A DNA stretch of 64,000 bases. It comes from Gammaproteobacteria bacterium (GTDB taxonomy: Bacteria; Pseudomonadota; Gammaproteobacteria; Arenicellales; Poriferihabitantaceae). The notes below the pieces were generated by a model. It worked only from the letters and a program-made list of their open reading frames with translations. It was not told the origin of the DNA and did not search any database. Made by a program: the position numbers and the translations under genes. The DNA is taken from assembly GCA_030432755.1 (NCBI GenBank), contig JAUILZ010000015.1, positions 1 through 64,000 of the forward strand, written 5' to 3'. Below are positions 37,065 through 46,144 of the stretch, in pieces (position 1 is the stretch's first letter; each line of letters starts with the position of its first letter).

Positions 37065-37946
37065 CTACTGGTTGGTCGGGTCGATGGAATCCGGCTTCTT
37101 CTCCGTGACAGTTTCCAGGCGACGTTCGGCATCCTGCGCGCGCTCCTCCATCGCCGCCAGCGCGCGGTCGAGTTCGGCGTTGGCTTCCTGCAGTGCCGCG
37201 GTTTCGGCCCTGGCCGCGTCGCGCGCGGCACTGGCCTCCTTGAGCGAGGCCTCCATGCGCCTGCGGTACTGGTCGTATTCCCTGGCGAGATCCTCGATCT
37301 CGCGCTCCAACCGGCCTGTGTCGGGCGGGTCGTCTTCCGTCTCATCCAGGGGAGTGCTCGAAACCTCCGCCGGCTTGAGCGCGAGCACTTCCAGCGCGCC
37401 GTCGCGATCGACCGTGCGTGGTTCGGCATCACGGATATCCTGGATCCTTTGCTTCGCCGCTTCGTGATCAAAGTCGCGGCAGAAGTCCGCGGCCTCCGGG
37501 CTCACGCGCGCCCTGCCCTCCGCTCGGGCGCAAATGATCACAAGGTTCTCATAGGCCTGGGCAAAGCCGGGGTGGGCCTTCAGTACCGCCTCCAGTTCCA
37601 GCAGCGCGTCGTAAAGGCGGCCCTGGTTGCGGTACACGATGGCGAGATCATTGCCCGGCTCCGGACTGTCCGGCTGGTTTCCCGCCATGGCGCGGTAGTG
37701 CGACTCCGCATCGTCGAGGCGGTCGAGGGTCACCAGCAGGTAGCCACGCATCCGCATCAGCGGGATATCGCCGGGGTTGCGCCGGAGCCCCTCGTCCACC
37801 ATCGCTAGAGCGGCGGTATGGTCGCCACGTTCCATGAGCGTCCTGAGAGATGCCGCGCCAGTAGGGGCGGCATTTTCCTGCGACCATGCCGCGGGCGTCG
37901 CCGCGAAGGCGAGCAGCAGCCCGGCAATGATGATGAGCCGTTTCAA
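37065..37946 (-). CDS. Exported TPR protein with C-terminal coiled coil
   Basis: 293 residues from a TTG at 37946, the only start codon close to the signal peptide (LIIIAGLLLAFAATPAAWS). At least three tetratricopeptide-like repeats follow: ASLRTLMERGDHTAALAMVDEGLRRNPGDI, LVTLDRLDDAESHYRAMAG and AIVYRNQGRLYDALLELEAVLKAHPGFAQAYENL. From about residue 210 a charged segment (GRLEREIEDLAREYDQYRRRMEASLKEASAARD onward) should form a coiled coil to the end. A periplasmic scaffolding role is likely. No clear Shine-Dalgarno is present and the start is uncertain. Confidence 0.75.
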   Translation of the reverse strand: MKRLIIIAGLLLAFAATPAAWSQENAAPTGAASLRTLMERGDHTAALAMVDEGLRRNPGDIPLMRMRGYLLVTLDRLDDAESHYRAMAGNQPDSPEPGNDLAIVYRNQGRLYDALLELEAVLKAHPGFAQAYENLVIICARAEGRARVSPEAADFCRDFDHEAAKQRIQDIRDAEPRTVDRDGALEVLALKPAEVSSTPLDETEDDPPDTGRLEREIEDLAREYDQYRRRMEASLKEASAARDAARAETAALQEANAELDRALAAMEERAQDAERRLETVTEKKPDSIDPTNQ

Positions 37947-38048
37947 ATCGTCGATACCGAGAGACAAAGCGTGAGGATACGGGGTTTTGCATTGTTGCGC
38001 ACAGGCCGATGACCATCGGTTGCAATATGGGCGCGTTATACTGACGCC

Positions 38049-38699
38049 ATGTTCACCACCCGCCTCGATCATCTCGTCGTTGCCGCCGCCAGCCTCGATG
38101 AGGGCGCAGAGTACGTACGCAGCCATCTCGGCGTCACGGTACCGGAGGGTGGCCGCCACGAGATGATGGGCACCCACAACCGCGTCATGTCCCTCGGTGG
38201 CGACAACTATCTCGAGATCATCGCGGTCAGTCCGGAGATGACGCCGCCGACCCGGCCACGCTGGTTCGGCCTCGACGACCCTTCGGTAATTCGCACCCTC
38301 GCGGGCGCGCCTCGCCTCCTGACCTGGGCGGTGAACACCACCGACCTGGCGGCCATGGTATCTGCGTCCAACATCGCGGTGGGGGAAATCATCTCGGCAG
38401 AGCGGGACGACCTGCGCTGGAAGGTCGCGTTGCCGGACGACGGCCGCCTCGGCGCCGGTGGATTCTTCCCCCTTTGCATCCAGTGGCAGATGGATTTCCA
38501 TCCCGCCGGGCGAATGGCGGACCTCGGATGTCGCCTGCGCGGGCTGTGCCTGTACCATCCCTACCCGGATTGGCTGCGCGGCGTGCTGGACAGCATCGGT
38601 GCCGCGGACGCGGTATCGATCGTGGGAGTGGACGACACGGCGGACGCCCGCCTGGTGGCGACCATCGAAACCCCCGGCGGGATGGTGGAACTCGCCTGA
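38049..38699 (+). CDS. VOC-family (glyoxalase-like) protein
   Basis: 216 residues. The N-terminus has RLDHLVVAAASLDEGAEYVRSHLGV and HNRVMSLGGDNYLEIIAV, with His and Glu positions as in the glyoxalase-like domain of the VOC superfamily. The C-terminal half (LRGLCLYHPYPDWLRGVLDSIGA, then LVATIETPGGMVEL) is the second half of the fold. It is cytoplasmic with unknown substrate. The thpR gene begins 12 bases later. Confidence 0.82.
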   Translation: MFTTRLDHLVVAAASLDEGAEYVRSHLGVTVPEGGRHEMMGTHNRVMSLGGDNYLEIIAVSPEMTPPTRPRWFGLDDPSVIRTLAGAPRLLTWAVNTTDLAAMVSASNIAVGEIISAERDDLRWKVALPDDGRLGAGGFFPLCIQWQMDFHPAGRMADLGCRLRGLCLYHPYPDWLRGVLDSIGAADAVSIVGVDDTADARLVATIETPGGMVELA

Positions 38700-38711
38700 C
38701 TCGACCTGATC

Positions 38712-39236
38712 ATGCGTGCATTCTTCGCCCTGCCTCTCGACGGCGAGGCGCGGTCCGAGGCCGCGCACTGGCGCCGTAACAACCTGCTGTGCGAGGGTCG
38801 GCCGGTGGTGGCGGAGAACTTCCACATCACCCTGTGTTTCCTCGGCAACCTGGACACTGCCCAGGTAGATGCCGTGGTGACGGCGGCGGACCGGATCCGC
38901 TCCGCGCCTTTCGACCTGTTGCTGGATTCGCCGGGTTACTTTCCGCGGCCGAAGGTGTTCTGGATCGGCCCGACGCGGGTGCCTGACGCGCTCGCCGGAC
39001 TCGCCGACACCCTGGTGCGGATCTCCCGCCGTGCCGGGATCAACGTCGAACGACGGCCCTACCAGCCCCATCTCACCCTGCTGCGCAAGGTGCGCGAGCC
39101 CGCCACGCCACCGCTGCGGCCACCGGGCATCAGGCTCCGCTGCGAACGCTTCGTGCTGATGGAATCGAAGAGCGGCGCCGACGGGGTACGTTATTTTCCC
39201 AGGGAATCCTGGCAGCTTGGCGGCGGACACGCGTAG
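38712..39236 (+). CDS. thpR: RNA 2',3'-cyclic phosphodiesterase
   Basis: 174 residues, the usual length for the 2H phosphoesterase ThpR (LigT). The two catalytic HxT motifs are visible in NFHITLCFLGNLD (about residues 37-49) and RPYQPHLTLLRKV (about 116-128). The N-terminus MRAFFALPLDGEAR also matches. It opens 2',3'-cyclic phosphates on RNA ends. Confidence 0.92.
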   Translation: MRAFFALPLDGEARSEAAHWRRNNLLCEGRPVVAENFHITLCFLGNLDTAQVDAVVTAADRIRSAPFDLLLDSPGYFPRPKVFWIGPTRVPDALAGLADTLVRISRRAGINVERRPYQPHLTLLRKVREPATPPLRPPGIRLRCERFVLMESKSGADGVRYFPRESWQLGGGHA

Positions 39237-39258
39237 CCCGGCGGTAACCCCTCCGCGT

Positions 39259-39750
39259 TCAGTCGCGCGCGCTGGCAAGTCCCTCGATGACTTCCGCGCC
39301 GGGAAGGCGCTCGAACAGCGCCGGCGACACCTTGAGCTTGGAGGCGCGATTGCCGCCGCCGAGAATCACGTAGTCACAACCCATCACCGCCGCATCCACC
39401 CAGACCGGCAGGTCCGGCGGTAGCGCCAGCGGGGTGACTCCGCCGATCTCCATGCCGGTGATCTCGCGGGTCTCCTCCGCGTCGGCGAAGGACACCTTGC
39501 GCGCGCCGAGCTTGCGCCGCACGGTGTGATTCACGTCCAGCCGGTGGGTGGCGAGGAGGACGCAGAGAGCATAGGCTGGCTCGCCGGTCTTCGAGCGCAC
39601 CAGGATGGCATTGGCGGAATTCTCCGGCGGCACGTCGTAATGCGCGCAGAACTGCGCCGTGTCGGCCATCTCCGGATCGCAGGGCCAGACCTCGAACGGC
39701 AGGCCGCTGGATTCGAGTTGCGCGCGAATGGCGGGTAAGGTATCGCTCAT
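39259..39750 (-). CDS. YbaK/EbsC-family aminoacyl-tRNA deacylase
   Basis: 163 residues. The YbaK fold is evident in LVRSKTGEPAYALCVLLATHRLDVN, the LGARKVSFADAEETREITGMEIGGVTPLALP block and VWVDAAVMGCDYVILGGGNRASKLKVSP, matching trans-editing factors that hydrolyse mischarged tRNAs. Substrate amino acid cannot be told. Start codon overlaps the srkA stop (ATGA), so it belongs to the rapA-srkA unit. Confidence 0.88.
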   Translation of the reverse strand: MSDTLPAIRAQLESSGLPFEVWPCDPEMADTAQFCAHYDVPPENSANAILVRSKTGEPAYALCVLLATHRLDVNHTVRRKLGARKVSFADAEETREITGMEIGGVTPLALPPDLPVWVDAAVMGCDYVILGGGNRASKLKVSPALFERLPGAEVIEGLASARD

Positions 39751-40727
39751 GCGTTAAAGGCCTCCATCATCCGGTCACGCTGGTCCGCGAGATCCTCCAG
39801 CAACTGCTCCCAGTAGCGTTCGCTGTCGAACCAGGGAAATGCCTGCGGGAAGGCGGGATCCTGCCAGCGCGAGGCGAGCCAGCCCGCGTGGTGGACCATG
39901 CGCAGCGTGCGCATCACCTCTACCAGTTGCACCTCGGCGTAGTTGAAGTCGTGGAACTGGGTATAGCCACGCAACAGGTCGTCGAGGCGCGCCTCGAGGT
40001 AGTCGCCGTCGCCGGAAAGGAACATCCACAGGTCATGGATCGCGGGGCCGTTGCGCGCGTCATCGAAGTCGACGATATGCGGACCGTTTTCGGTCCAGAG
40101 AATGTTGCCGAGATGCATGTCGCCGTGCAGGCGGATTCGGCGAACGTCGCCCGCGCGCTGCCAGCAGTCCTCCGCGACCCGGGCCAGGTCTTTCAGCAAT
40201 GCATCCCATCGCGATTCAAGGTGCGGCGCGATGAAGCCCTTCTCTCGCAACCACGCTGCGGGCTGGCGGAGGCAGGTATCGACGTCGACGGCAGGGCGAT
40301 GCTGGTACGGAACACCGCCGCCTGCTGCATGGATGCGGCCGATGAAACGCCCCAGCATTTCCAGTTGCGCGGGATTGTCCGGCTCCATGGCGCGTCCGCC
40401 GCGGCAGGGATAGAGCGCGAAACGGTATGGGCCAGCGTGATGCAATGAATCTCCGCTTTCATCGACGAGCGGCGCCACCACGGGAATCTCCTGCTCGGCG
40501 AGATCCAGTGTGAACCGGTGCTCCTCGAGGATCGCCTCGTCCGTCCATCGAGCCGGGCGGTAGAACTTCGCCACGATGGGCTCGCCATCTTCCACGCCGA
40601 CACGGTATACCCGGTTTTCATAGCTGTTGAGCACCAGGAAGCGACCGTCGCATTCAACGCCGTGGGCTTCCACCGCGTCGAGCATCTCCTCCGGCGTCAG
40701 GCCAAGGAAGGCGAGGACCGGGTCCAT
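39747..40727 (-). CDS. srkA: Stress response kinase A
   Basis: 326 residues, near the E. coli length. This Ser/Thr kinase of the choline-kinase fold has LNSYENRVYRVGVEDGEPIVAKFYRP with the ATP-site Lys, the catalytic loop RLHGDMHLGNILW and the metal-binding HIVDFDDARNGPAIHDLWMF. SrkA counters stress-induced cell death in E. coli. The gene starts 12 bases after rapA and is coupled to the YbaK gene. Confidence 0.93.
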   Translation of the reverse strand: MDPVLAFLGLTPEEMLDAVEAHGVECDGRFLVLNSYENRVYRVGVEDGEPIVAKFYRPARWTDEAILEEHRFTLDLAEQEIPVVAPLVDESGDSLHHAGPYRFALYPCRGGRAMEPDNPAQLEMLGRFIGRIHAAGGGVPYQHRPAVDVDTCLRQPAAWLREKGFIAPHLESRWDALLKDLARVAEDCWQRAGDVRRIRLHGDMHLGNILWTENGPHIVDFDDARNGPAIHDLWMFLSGDGDYLEARLDDLLRGYTQFHDFNYAEVQLVEVMRTLRMVHHAGWLASRWQDPAFPQAFPWFDSERYWEQLLEDLADQRDRMMEAFNA

Positions 40728-40739
40728 GGACGGGCCGCC

Positions 40740-43658
40740 TTAGGTGGCGATGATCACGCGCAGCGCGTCCAGCCGGAGGCCGGAAGCCGCGAGGCGCCCG
40801 GTCAGGCGTTCGAGCTCGCCCCGCAGGTGCGCCAGCTCCTCGTCGCGCACGTTGGCGTTGACCTCGCCCAGGCTTTCCAGCCGACTGATCTCGCGCTCCA
40901 GCACCGCGCGGCCGCGCTCCACCGCGCGCTCGAGGATGTCCGGCGCCAGGCGCTTCGCCAGCGTCTCGCTCGCCGTTACCATCTTGCGCAGCAGGGTGTA
41001 GCGCGTTGTCAGGATCCGGCGCACGAACTCGGGCCTGAGCGGCTCGCCCGGATGATCCAGCGTCCGGTGGCTCGGGAGCCGGTCGTGACGCTTGCCGGTC
41101 TGGTCGATGAAGGTGCGGATGGTCGTGGGCGCGAGGTAGCGGCTGCTCTGCACTTTCGCATCTGACGCGGATTCGAGAACGAACAGTGCTTCCAGCAGGA
41201 TCGTGCCACGATTGACGCCCTCCACCGGCGCCGCGATCACCGAGGTGTTGCCGAGTTCGCCACCGAGGAGCACGTCCATCACCCCCGTCACCAGCGGATG
41301 ATCCCAGGTCAGGTAACTGACGTCCTCGAAGCTGAGCGCGGTGGCGCGGTCGTAGGTCACCGTCATACCGTCGTCCGGCAGCGCGGGCAGCGGCATCGTC
41401 ATGTGCGAGCCGGGATTGACCGCGAAGCAGCCCTCGGAATGGATCTCGCAGTCCACGCCGAAGCAGTCGAACACGGTTTCCATGTATCCCTGGAGGGTGC
41501 TGTTGCGGTCATGGGAGAGCGCGAGCTGGCGCAGGTGCTCCGCTTCCGCCGGACGGCAGGAGTTGTACTCCAGCAGGCGGTCCCTGCCCTGCTGCAGGGC
41601 GTCGGTGAGTTCACGGTAATGGGCCGCGCTTTCCGCCACCAGGCCGGCGTAACGCCGCGCGGGGTCATGCAGAACGCGGGTGAGCTCCTCCTTCACCCGA
41701 CCATATACCGCGTGACCCACGGGACAGGTGCGGGTGAAGGCGTCCAGCCCCTCGTGGTACCAGTGGTACATCACCTCCTGGGCGGTGTCCTGCATGAACA
41801 TCACGTGCAGGTGAATCGTCTGCGCCTGGCCGATACGGTCGAGGCGGCCGATGCGCTGCTCGAGCAGGTCGGGGTTGAGCGGCAGGTCGAACAGCACCAG
41901 GTGATGGGCGAACTGGAAGTTGCGCCCCTCGCTGCCGATCTCGGAACAGATCAGCACCTGGGTGCCCGCCGCGTGATCGGCGAAGTAGGCCGCGGCGCGG
42001 TCGCGTTCCAGCAGGCTCATACCCTCGTGGAACACCGCGGCGTTGATGCCGCGGCTGACGCGCAGCCAGTCCGCCAGGTCGAGCACGGTTTCCGCGCTCG
42101 CGGCGATGACCAGGATCTTCTCGCGCCGGTGACGCTGGAGGATGTCCGCTAGATTTGCCACGCGGGGGTCCACCTCGGTCCAGGGCGGCGAATCGGAGAT
42201 CACCTGGTAGAGCAGTTCCGGGCAGAGCAGGAGCTGCATCTCCGAGAGTTCACCACCGGCAATTTCCTCGAACGCGGTGGCATAGGCCTCCGGCAGAGAC
42301 AGCGGATAATGATGCACCTCGCGTCCCGGGAAGCCCTTTACCGCGGCGCGGGTGTTGCGAAAAAGCACTCGCCCGGTGCCGTGGCGATCCACCAGCGCCT
42401 CGAGCACTCTCTCGCGGGCCTCGGCGCGATCCTCCGCCGCCATCCCGGAACGCCCGAGAAGATCGATGTCAGCATCGTACCCGGCGCCGAGCCGTCGCCG
42501 CACTTCGTCCAGGGCGCCCCCGTTTACCGCGCCGCTCGCACCCAGGATGGCGTCCACCGAACGCGCGATGGGTTCGTAGTCCGCCTCCTCGGCGAGGAAG
42601 CGGTCGTAGTTAGGGAAGCGGTCGGGGTCGAGTAATCGCAGGCGGGCGAAATGGCCCGAGCGTCCGAGCTGTTCCGGGGTCGCGGTGAGTAACAGGATGC
42701 CCGGGATCCGCCGCGCGAGGTTTTCCACGAGCTGGTACTCGAATCCCGGGTCGTCCTTCGACCATTCCAGGTGATGCGCCTCGTCCACCACCAGCAGGTC
42801 CCATTCCGCGTCACAGCACTTCTTATAGGTGGCCGGATCCGAACACAGGAATTCGAGGCTGGTCAGCACGAGCTGGGTGCTGAGAAACGGGTTCTCCGCC
42901 CGGATCGCGGCAACGGTTTCCTCGTCGTCGAATTCGCCCACCTCGGCATGGGCCTCCATGCGCTCGCTGTCGAAGATGCGAAAATGCAGGTTGAAGCGGC
43001 GCAGCATCTCCACCAGCCACTGGTGCACGAGGCTCTCCGGCACCACGATCAGCACCCGCCGGGCACGTTCGGTGACGAGCTGGTGATGGATGATCATCCC
43101 CGCCTCGATGGTCTTGCCGAGGCCCACCTCGTCCGCGAGCAGCACCCTGGGGGCGTAGCGGTTGGCGACCTCGTTGGCGATATAGAGCTGGTGCGGGATC
43201 AGGCTCACCCTGCCGCCGATGAGTCCGCGCAGCGGATCCTCCGCCATCGCGGCGGACAGGAGGCGGGTCTGGTAGCGCAGGTCGAACCAGGACTCGCGGT
43301 CCACCTGGCCGTTGAACAATCGCTCGGTGGGCCGGCTGAGCTCGATGTGGTTGTTGAGCCGACTCTCCGGTACGCTCTCCAGCTCGCCACCGGGGATACG
43401 CGCGGCGTAGGTGTAGAGGCCGGCCTCCTCCGCCACCGCCTCCACTTCCATGGCATCGCCTTCCTGGGTGATGATGTGATCGCCGGGGGAGAAGCGTACC
43501 CGGGTCAGTGGAACCGATTCCTTGGCATAGACGAAAGTTTCACCCGTGGCCATGAATATGATCGTCACGGTGCGAAAATCGGTGCTGAGGACGGTGCCGA
43601 GGCCCATGCTCAGCTGGGCATCGTTGATCCATCGCTGCCCCGGTTTGAAATCTGCCAT
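40740..43658 (-). CDS. rapA: RNA polymerase-associated helicase-like ATPase RapA
   Basis: 972 residues from the ATG at 43658 (MADFKPGQRW), close to E. coli RapA (968). The Swi2/Snf2 motor is visible: Walker A in LLADEVGLGKTIEAGMI, DEAH in LLVVDEAHHLEW, SAT-like LLLTATPEQLGRSGHFARLRLLD, then motif V/VI in EIGSEGRNFQFAHHLVLFDLP and QRIGRLDRIGQ. An N-terminal Tudor-like region precedes it and a long C-terminal domain binds RNA polymerase. RapA recycles stalled polymerase. It heads a rapA-srkA-ybaK unit transcribed leftward and is divergent from sprT. Confidence 0.97.
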   Translation of the reverse strand: MADFKPGQRWINDAQLSMGLGTVLSTDFRTVTIIFMATGETFVYAKESVPLTRVRFSPGDHIITQEGDAMEVEAVAEEAGLYTYAARIPGGELESVPESRLNNHIELSRPTERLFNGQVDRESWFDLRYQTRLLSAAMAEDPLRGLIGGRVSLIPHQLYIANEVANRYAPRVLLADEVGLGKTIEAGMIIHHQLVTERARRVLIVVPESLVHQWLVEMLRRFNLHFRIFDSERMEAHAEVGEFDDEETVAAIRAENPFLSTQLVLTSLEFLCSDPATYKKCCDAEWDLLVVDEAHHLEWSKDDPGFEYQLVENLARRIPGILLLTATPEQLGRSGHFARLRLLDPDRFPNYDRFLAEEADYEPIARSVDAILGASGAVNGGALDEVRRRLGAGYDADIDLLGRSGMAAEDRAEARERVLEALVDRHGTGRVLFRNTRAAVKGFPGREVHHYPLSLPEAYATAFEEIAGGELSEMQLLLCPELLYQVISDSPPWTEVDPRVANLADILQRHRREKILVIAASAETVLDLADWLRVSRGINAAVFHEGMSLLERDRAAAYFADHAAGTQVLICSEIGSEGRNFQFAHHLVLFDLPLNPDLLEQRIGRLDRIGQAQTIHLHVMFMQDTAQEVMYHWYHEGLDAFTRTCPVGHAVYGRVKEELTRVLHDPARRYAGLVAESAAHYRELTDALQQGRDRLLEYNSCRPAEAEHLRQLALSHDRNSTLQGYMETVFDCFGVDCEIHSEGCFAVNPGSHMTMPLPALPDDGMTVTYDRATALSFEDVSYLTWDHPLVTGVMDVLLGGELGNTSVIAAPVEGVNRGTILLEALFVLESASDAKVQSSRYLAPTTIRTFIDQTGKRHDRLPSHRTLDHPGEPLRPEFVRRILTTRYTLLRKMVTASETLAKRLAPDILERAVERGRAVLEREISRLESLGEVNANVRDEELAHLRGELERLTGRLAASGLRLDALRVIIAT

Positions 43659-43758
43659 TCGGCGCTTCTGCTTTCGTTTACAATGATTCCGGAAGGCGCG
43701 TATTGTAGTGGAAAACCCGTTGACAGCTTCAACCGCGGGGCCGGACACGGCTCCAACC

Positions 43759-44280
43759 ATGCTCAATGCCGACAGGCAACGTGAAGTGGAACAGGCCACC
43801 GATGCCTTCATCGTGCGCGCCGAAACGCTGTTCGGGTTGCGTCTGCCGCCGGTGACGGTGCGCTTCGATCTCAAGGGCCGCGCCGCGGGCATGTTCCGCG
43901 TTCGCCACGGCAATCCGGAGATTCGTTACAACCCCTGGGTGTTCGCCCGCTGGTACGCCGACAACCTCGCGGAGACGGTACCGCATGAAGTCGCGCATTA
44001 CGTCGTCAGCCGTCTGCACCGCCGTCGCACCAAACCCCACGGACCCGAATGGCGCGCCGTAATGCAGGCCTTTGGCGTCGCCCCGCGGGTGACCTGCGGC
44101 TATCGTCCGGAAGACGTGGCCGACCTGCCCAGGAGACGCATGCGCGAGCACGCCTATGCCTGCGGCTGCATGCAGCACCGGCTGTCCAGTATCCGCCACA
44201 ACCGAATCCGGCGTGGCAAGGCGAGCTACCACTGTCGCAAGTGCCGGCGACCCCTGCGGCCAGTGGCGGCAAAGGAATGA
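43759..44280 (+). CDS. sprT: SprT-family zinc metalloprotease-like protein
   Basis: 173 residues from the ATG at 43759. An upstream GTG at 43708 is possible, but the added residues are low-complexity. The zinc site is VPHEVAHYVV (HExxH), with further His in HGPEW. The C-terminus carries a zinc-ribbon-like CGC ... CRKC. The family includes bacterial SprT and eukaryotic Spartan (DNA-protein crosslink protease); function of the bacterial form is poorly known. The next gene is coupled by an ATGA overlap. Confidence 0.87.
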   Translation: MLNADRQREVEQATDAFIVRAETLFGLRLPPVTVRFDLKGRAAGMFRVRHGNPEIRYNPWVFARWYADNLAETVPHEVAHYVVSRLHRRRTKPHGPEWRAVMQAFGVAPRVTCGYRPEDVADLPRRRMREHAYACGCMQHRLSSIRHNRIRRGKASYHCRKCRRPLRPVAAKE

Positions 44281-44540
44281 CGTCCTGGTACGTCTACATC
44301 CTGCGCTGCGCTGACGGCTCGCTCTACACCGGCATCACCACCGACATCGAGCGCCGGCTCGGCGAGCACAATCATGGCAACCGCGGCGCGCGATACACGC
44401 GGGCGCGCCGGCCGGTGACGCTGGGCTGGGTGGAATCGGCTGCCGATCGGGCCGAGGCCAGTCGGCGCGAATACCGGCTCCGCAAGCTCGGACACCGGCA
44501 GAAGCTCGCGCTCCTGAACGGTTTCGATACTGCATCCTGA
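44277..44540 (+). CDS. GIY-YIG nuclease family protein (UPF0213-like)
   Basis: 87 residues, too short to have other domains. WYVYILRCADGSLYTGITTDIERRLGEHN contains the GIY-YIG type core (VYIL, LYTG), with the conserved Arg in the ERRL helix. RREYRLRKLGHRQKLALL matches the C-terminal helix of stand-alone YhbQ-like proteins. A nuclease role is expected from the fold. Its start overlaps the sprT stop. Confidence 0.9.
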   Translation: MTSWYVYILRCADGSLYTGITTDIERRLGEHNHGNRGARYTRARRPVTLGWVESAADRAEASRREYRLRKLGHRQKLALLNGFDTAS

Positions 44541-44558
44541 CACACCCGTCCAACCGAG

Positions 44559-45365
44559 ATGAAACTGCGACTCAAGGCATTCCTGATCCACCTCGTCATC
44601 AGCCTGGTGATCCTCGCCGCCATCCTCTATGTCGTGGTCACGATCTGGTACCCGCCGCCCTTCTTCGCCGCCGATGGCGGTTGGCAGGGGGTACGGATCA
44701 TGGTTGGCGTGGATATCGTGCTCGGGCCGTTGCTCACCCTCGCGATCTACAACCCGGGCAAGGGCATGGACCGGTTGCGCCGTGACCTCGTGGTGATCGC
44801 CGTCATACAGTTCAGCGCGCTGTGCGCCGGCGCCTGGGTGGTGGCGGACCAGCGCACGCGCATGATCACCTTCGCCGACAACCGCTTCATCTCCATGACC
44901 GAAACCCAGATCCGGGAATCCGAAGTGGAACCCGAAGTGCTCGCCGAATTACAGAAGGATCATCCCCCCATGGCCTATGTCCGGCTACCGGACGATCCCG
45001 GCGAGCGCGCCGCATACGTGTTCTCCACCATGGGCGGCAAGCCGCTGTTCAAGCGCGGCGAGCGCTTTGAGCCGCTCACCTTCGACAACCGGATGCGTAT
45101 CGTCGCCGAGGGGTACGATCTCGATCGCGTTGCCCGGGTCACGCCGACGCTGCGGCCGATCGTGGACCGTTTCCTTGAAAAAATCGATCGCGGCGCGGAC
45201 CAGGTGAGCGCGCTACCGCTCTACTGCCGCTACGACGTGCTCAGCCTGGTGCTCGACCGGGAAACCGGCGAAATACTGGATACCATCGACATCGACCACG
45301 ACCAGTTGATCGCCTCGCGTTCTCTCGAGCGGTTGCAAGGCGCGGGGAAGCTGGGTGAGGAATAA
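44559..45365 (+). CDS. TfpX/TfpZ-type type IV pilin accessory protein
   Basis: 268 residues. The N-terminus MKLRLKAFLIHLVISLVILAAILYVVVTIWYPPPFF, then GVDIVLGPLLTLAIYNPGKGMDRLRRDLVVIAVIQFSALCAGAW, is the family pattern, with three membrane helices followed by a periplasmic domain. Such proteins assist assembly of particular type IV pilins in the inner membrane. No pilin gene is in the window, so it stands alone here. Confidence 0.86.
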   Translation: MKLRLKAFLIHLVISLVILAAILYVVVTIWYPPPFFAADGGWQGVRIMVGVDIVLGPLLTLAIYNPGKGMDRLRRDLVVIAVIQFSALCAGAWVVADQRTRMITFADNRFISMTETQIRESEVEPEVLAELQKDHPPMAYVRLPDDPGERAAYVFSTMGGKPLFKRGERFEPLTFDNRMRIVAEGYDLDRVARVTPTLRPIVDRFLEKIDRGADQVSALPLYCRYDVLSLVLDRETGEILDTIDIDHDQLIASRSLERLQGAGKLGEE

Positions 45366-45434
45366 TTCCAGGCCGGTTTCGCCGGCGCCTGGGGAGTGTT
45401 TATACTCAAGCGAAAAATCGTGGTGATCGGATCC

Positions 45435-46103
45435 GTGAAAGCCCTGCCCAGACTCCTCGGCCTGGCGATTTTTCTGTTGCTCGCTGGCTGTGGTGGCGGC
45501 TCCAGCGACAATGCTGAATCCGGTGCCGGTGAGGCACCCGCGACTGAAGCGGTACCCGCGGATGAAGTCGCTGAAGAAACCGAAGAGCCACTCGAGTTGA
45601 AACGCCGCATCGTGGTGATCGGTGACAGCATTGGCGCAGGTACGGGAGCCAGCAGCAACTTCCCCGCCATTCTCCAGGGACTCACCGGTATCGAGGTCGT
45701 CAACGCCAGCACCCCGGGCATCAGCGCGGAGGCAGGCATCAGCAAGGCACCATCGCTCATCGAACGCCTGCGCCCCATGTATCTCGTGGTGCTGCTTGGC
45801 ACCAACAATGCTGCGGGTGCGGGCGGCGGCGTCAGCGGGGCCGTCGACGCACTGCGCAAGGTTACCGGGGTGGCGCGCGACGCGGGCGTGGTCCCGGTCA
45901 TCGGCACACTGCCTCCCATCAGCCGGGACCCCGCGCAAAACGACAACGCCTCCGCCATCAGTGGCGGGATTGCAGGCATCAGCGGCGCTCGCATCGCGCG
46001 CGTCGACCAGGTGGTCAGCCTCGCGGATATCGGCGATGGCCTGCATCCCAATGACAATGGCCAGGCGCAGATCGCCCGTGCCTTCGCGGGACAGATCTAC
46101 TGA
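45435..46103 (+). CDS. SGNH/GDSL-type esterase lipoprotein
   Basis: 222 residues from the GTG at 45435, chosen because it begins just before the lipoprotein signal (ALPRLLGLAIFLLLAGC). Upstream GTG codons are in frame. A Gly/Ser/acidic linker follows the lipid Cys. The GDSL block is IVVIGDSIGAGTGAS, the Gly block in STPGISAEA, the Asn block in LLGTNNAAG, and the Asp-His pair in DGLHPNDNG near the end. It is probably an arylesterase or acyl-thioesterase anchored in the envelope (lysophospholipase-like). Confidence 0.84.
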   Translation: MKALPRLLGLAIFLLLAGCGGGSSDNAESGAGEAPATEAVPADEVAEETEEPLELKRRIVVIGDSIGAGTGASSNFPAILQGLTGIEVVNASTPGISAEAGISKAPSLIERLRPMYLVVLLGTNNAAGAGGGVSGAVDALRKVTGVARDAGVVPVIGTLPPISRDPAQNDNASAISGGIAGISGARIARVDQVVSLADIGDGLHPNDNGQAQIARAFAGQIY

Positions 46104-46144
46104 TCGGGCTGGATGCGCGCTCCCGCGTCGCACCATGATCCGCA

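Noticed and set aside
37947..39278. N-terminal extension of the TPR frame up to 39278
   Set aside because: It runs antisense through the VOC and thpR genes, which have clear motifs; the TPR protein starts at its signal peptide near 37946.
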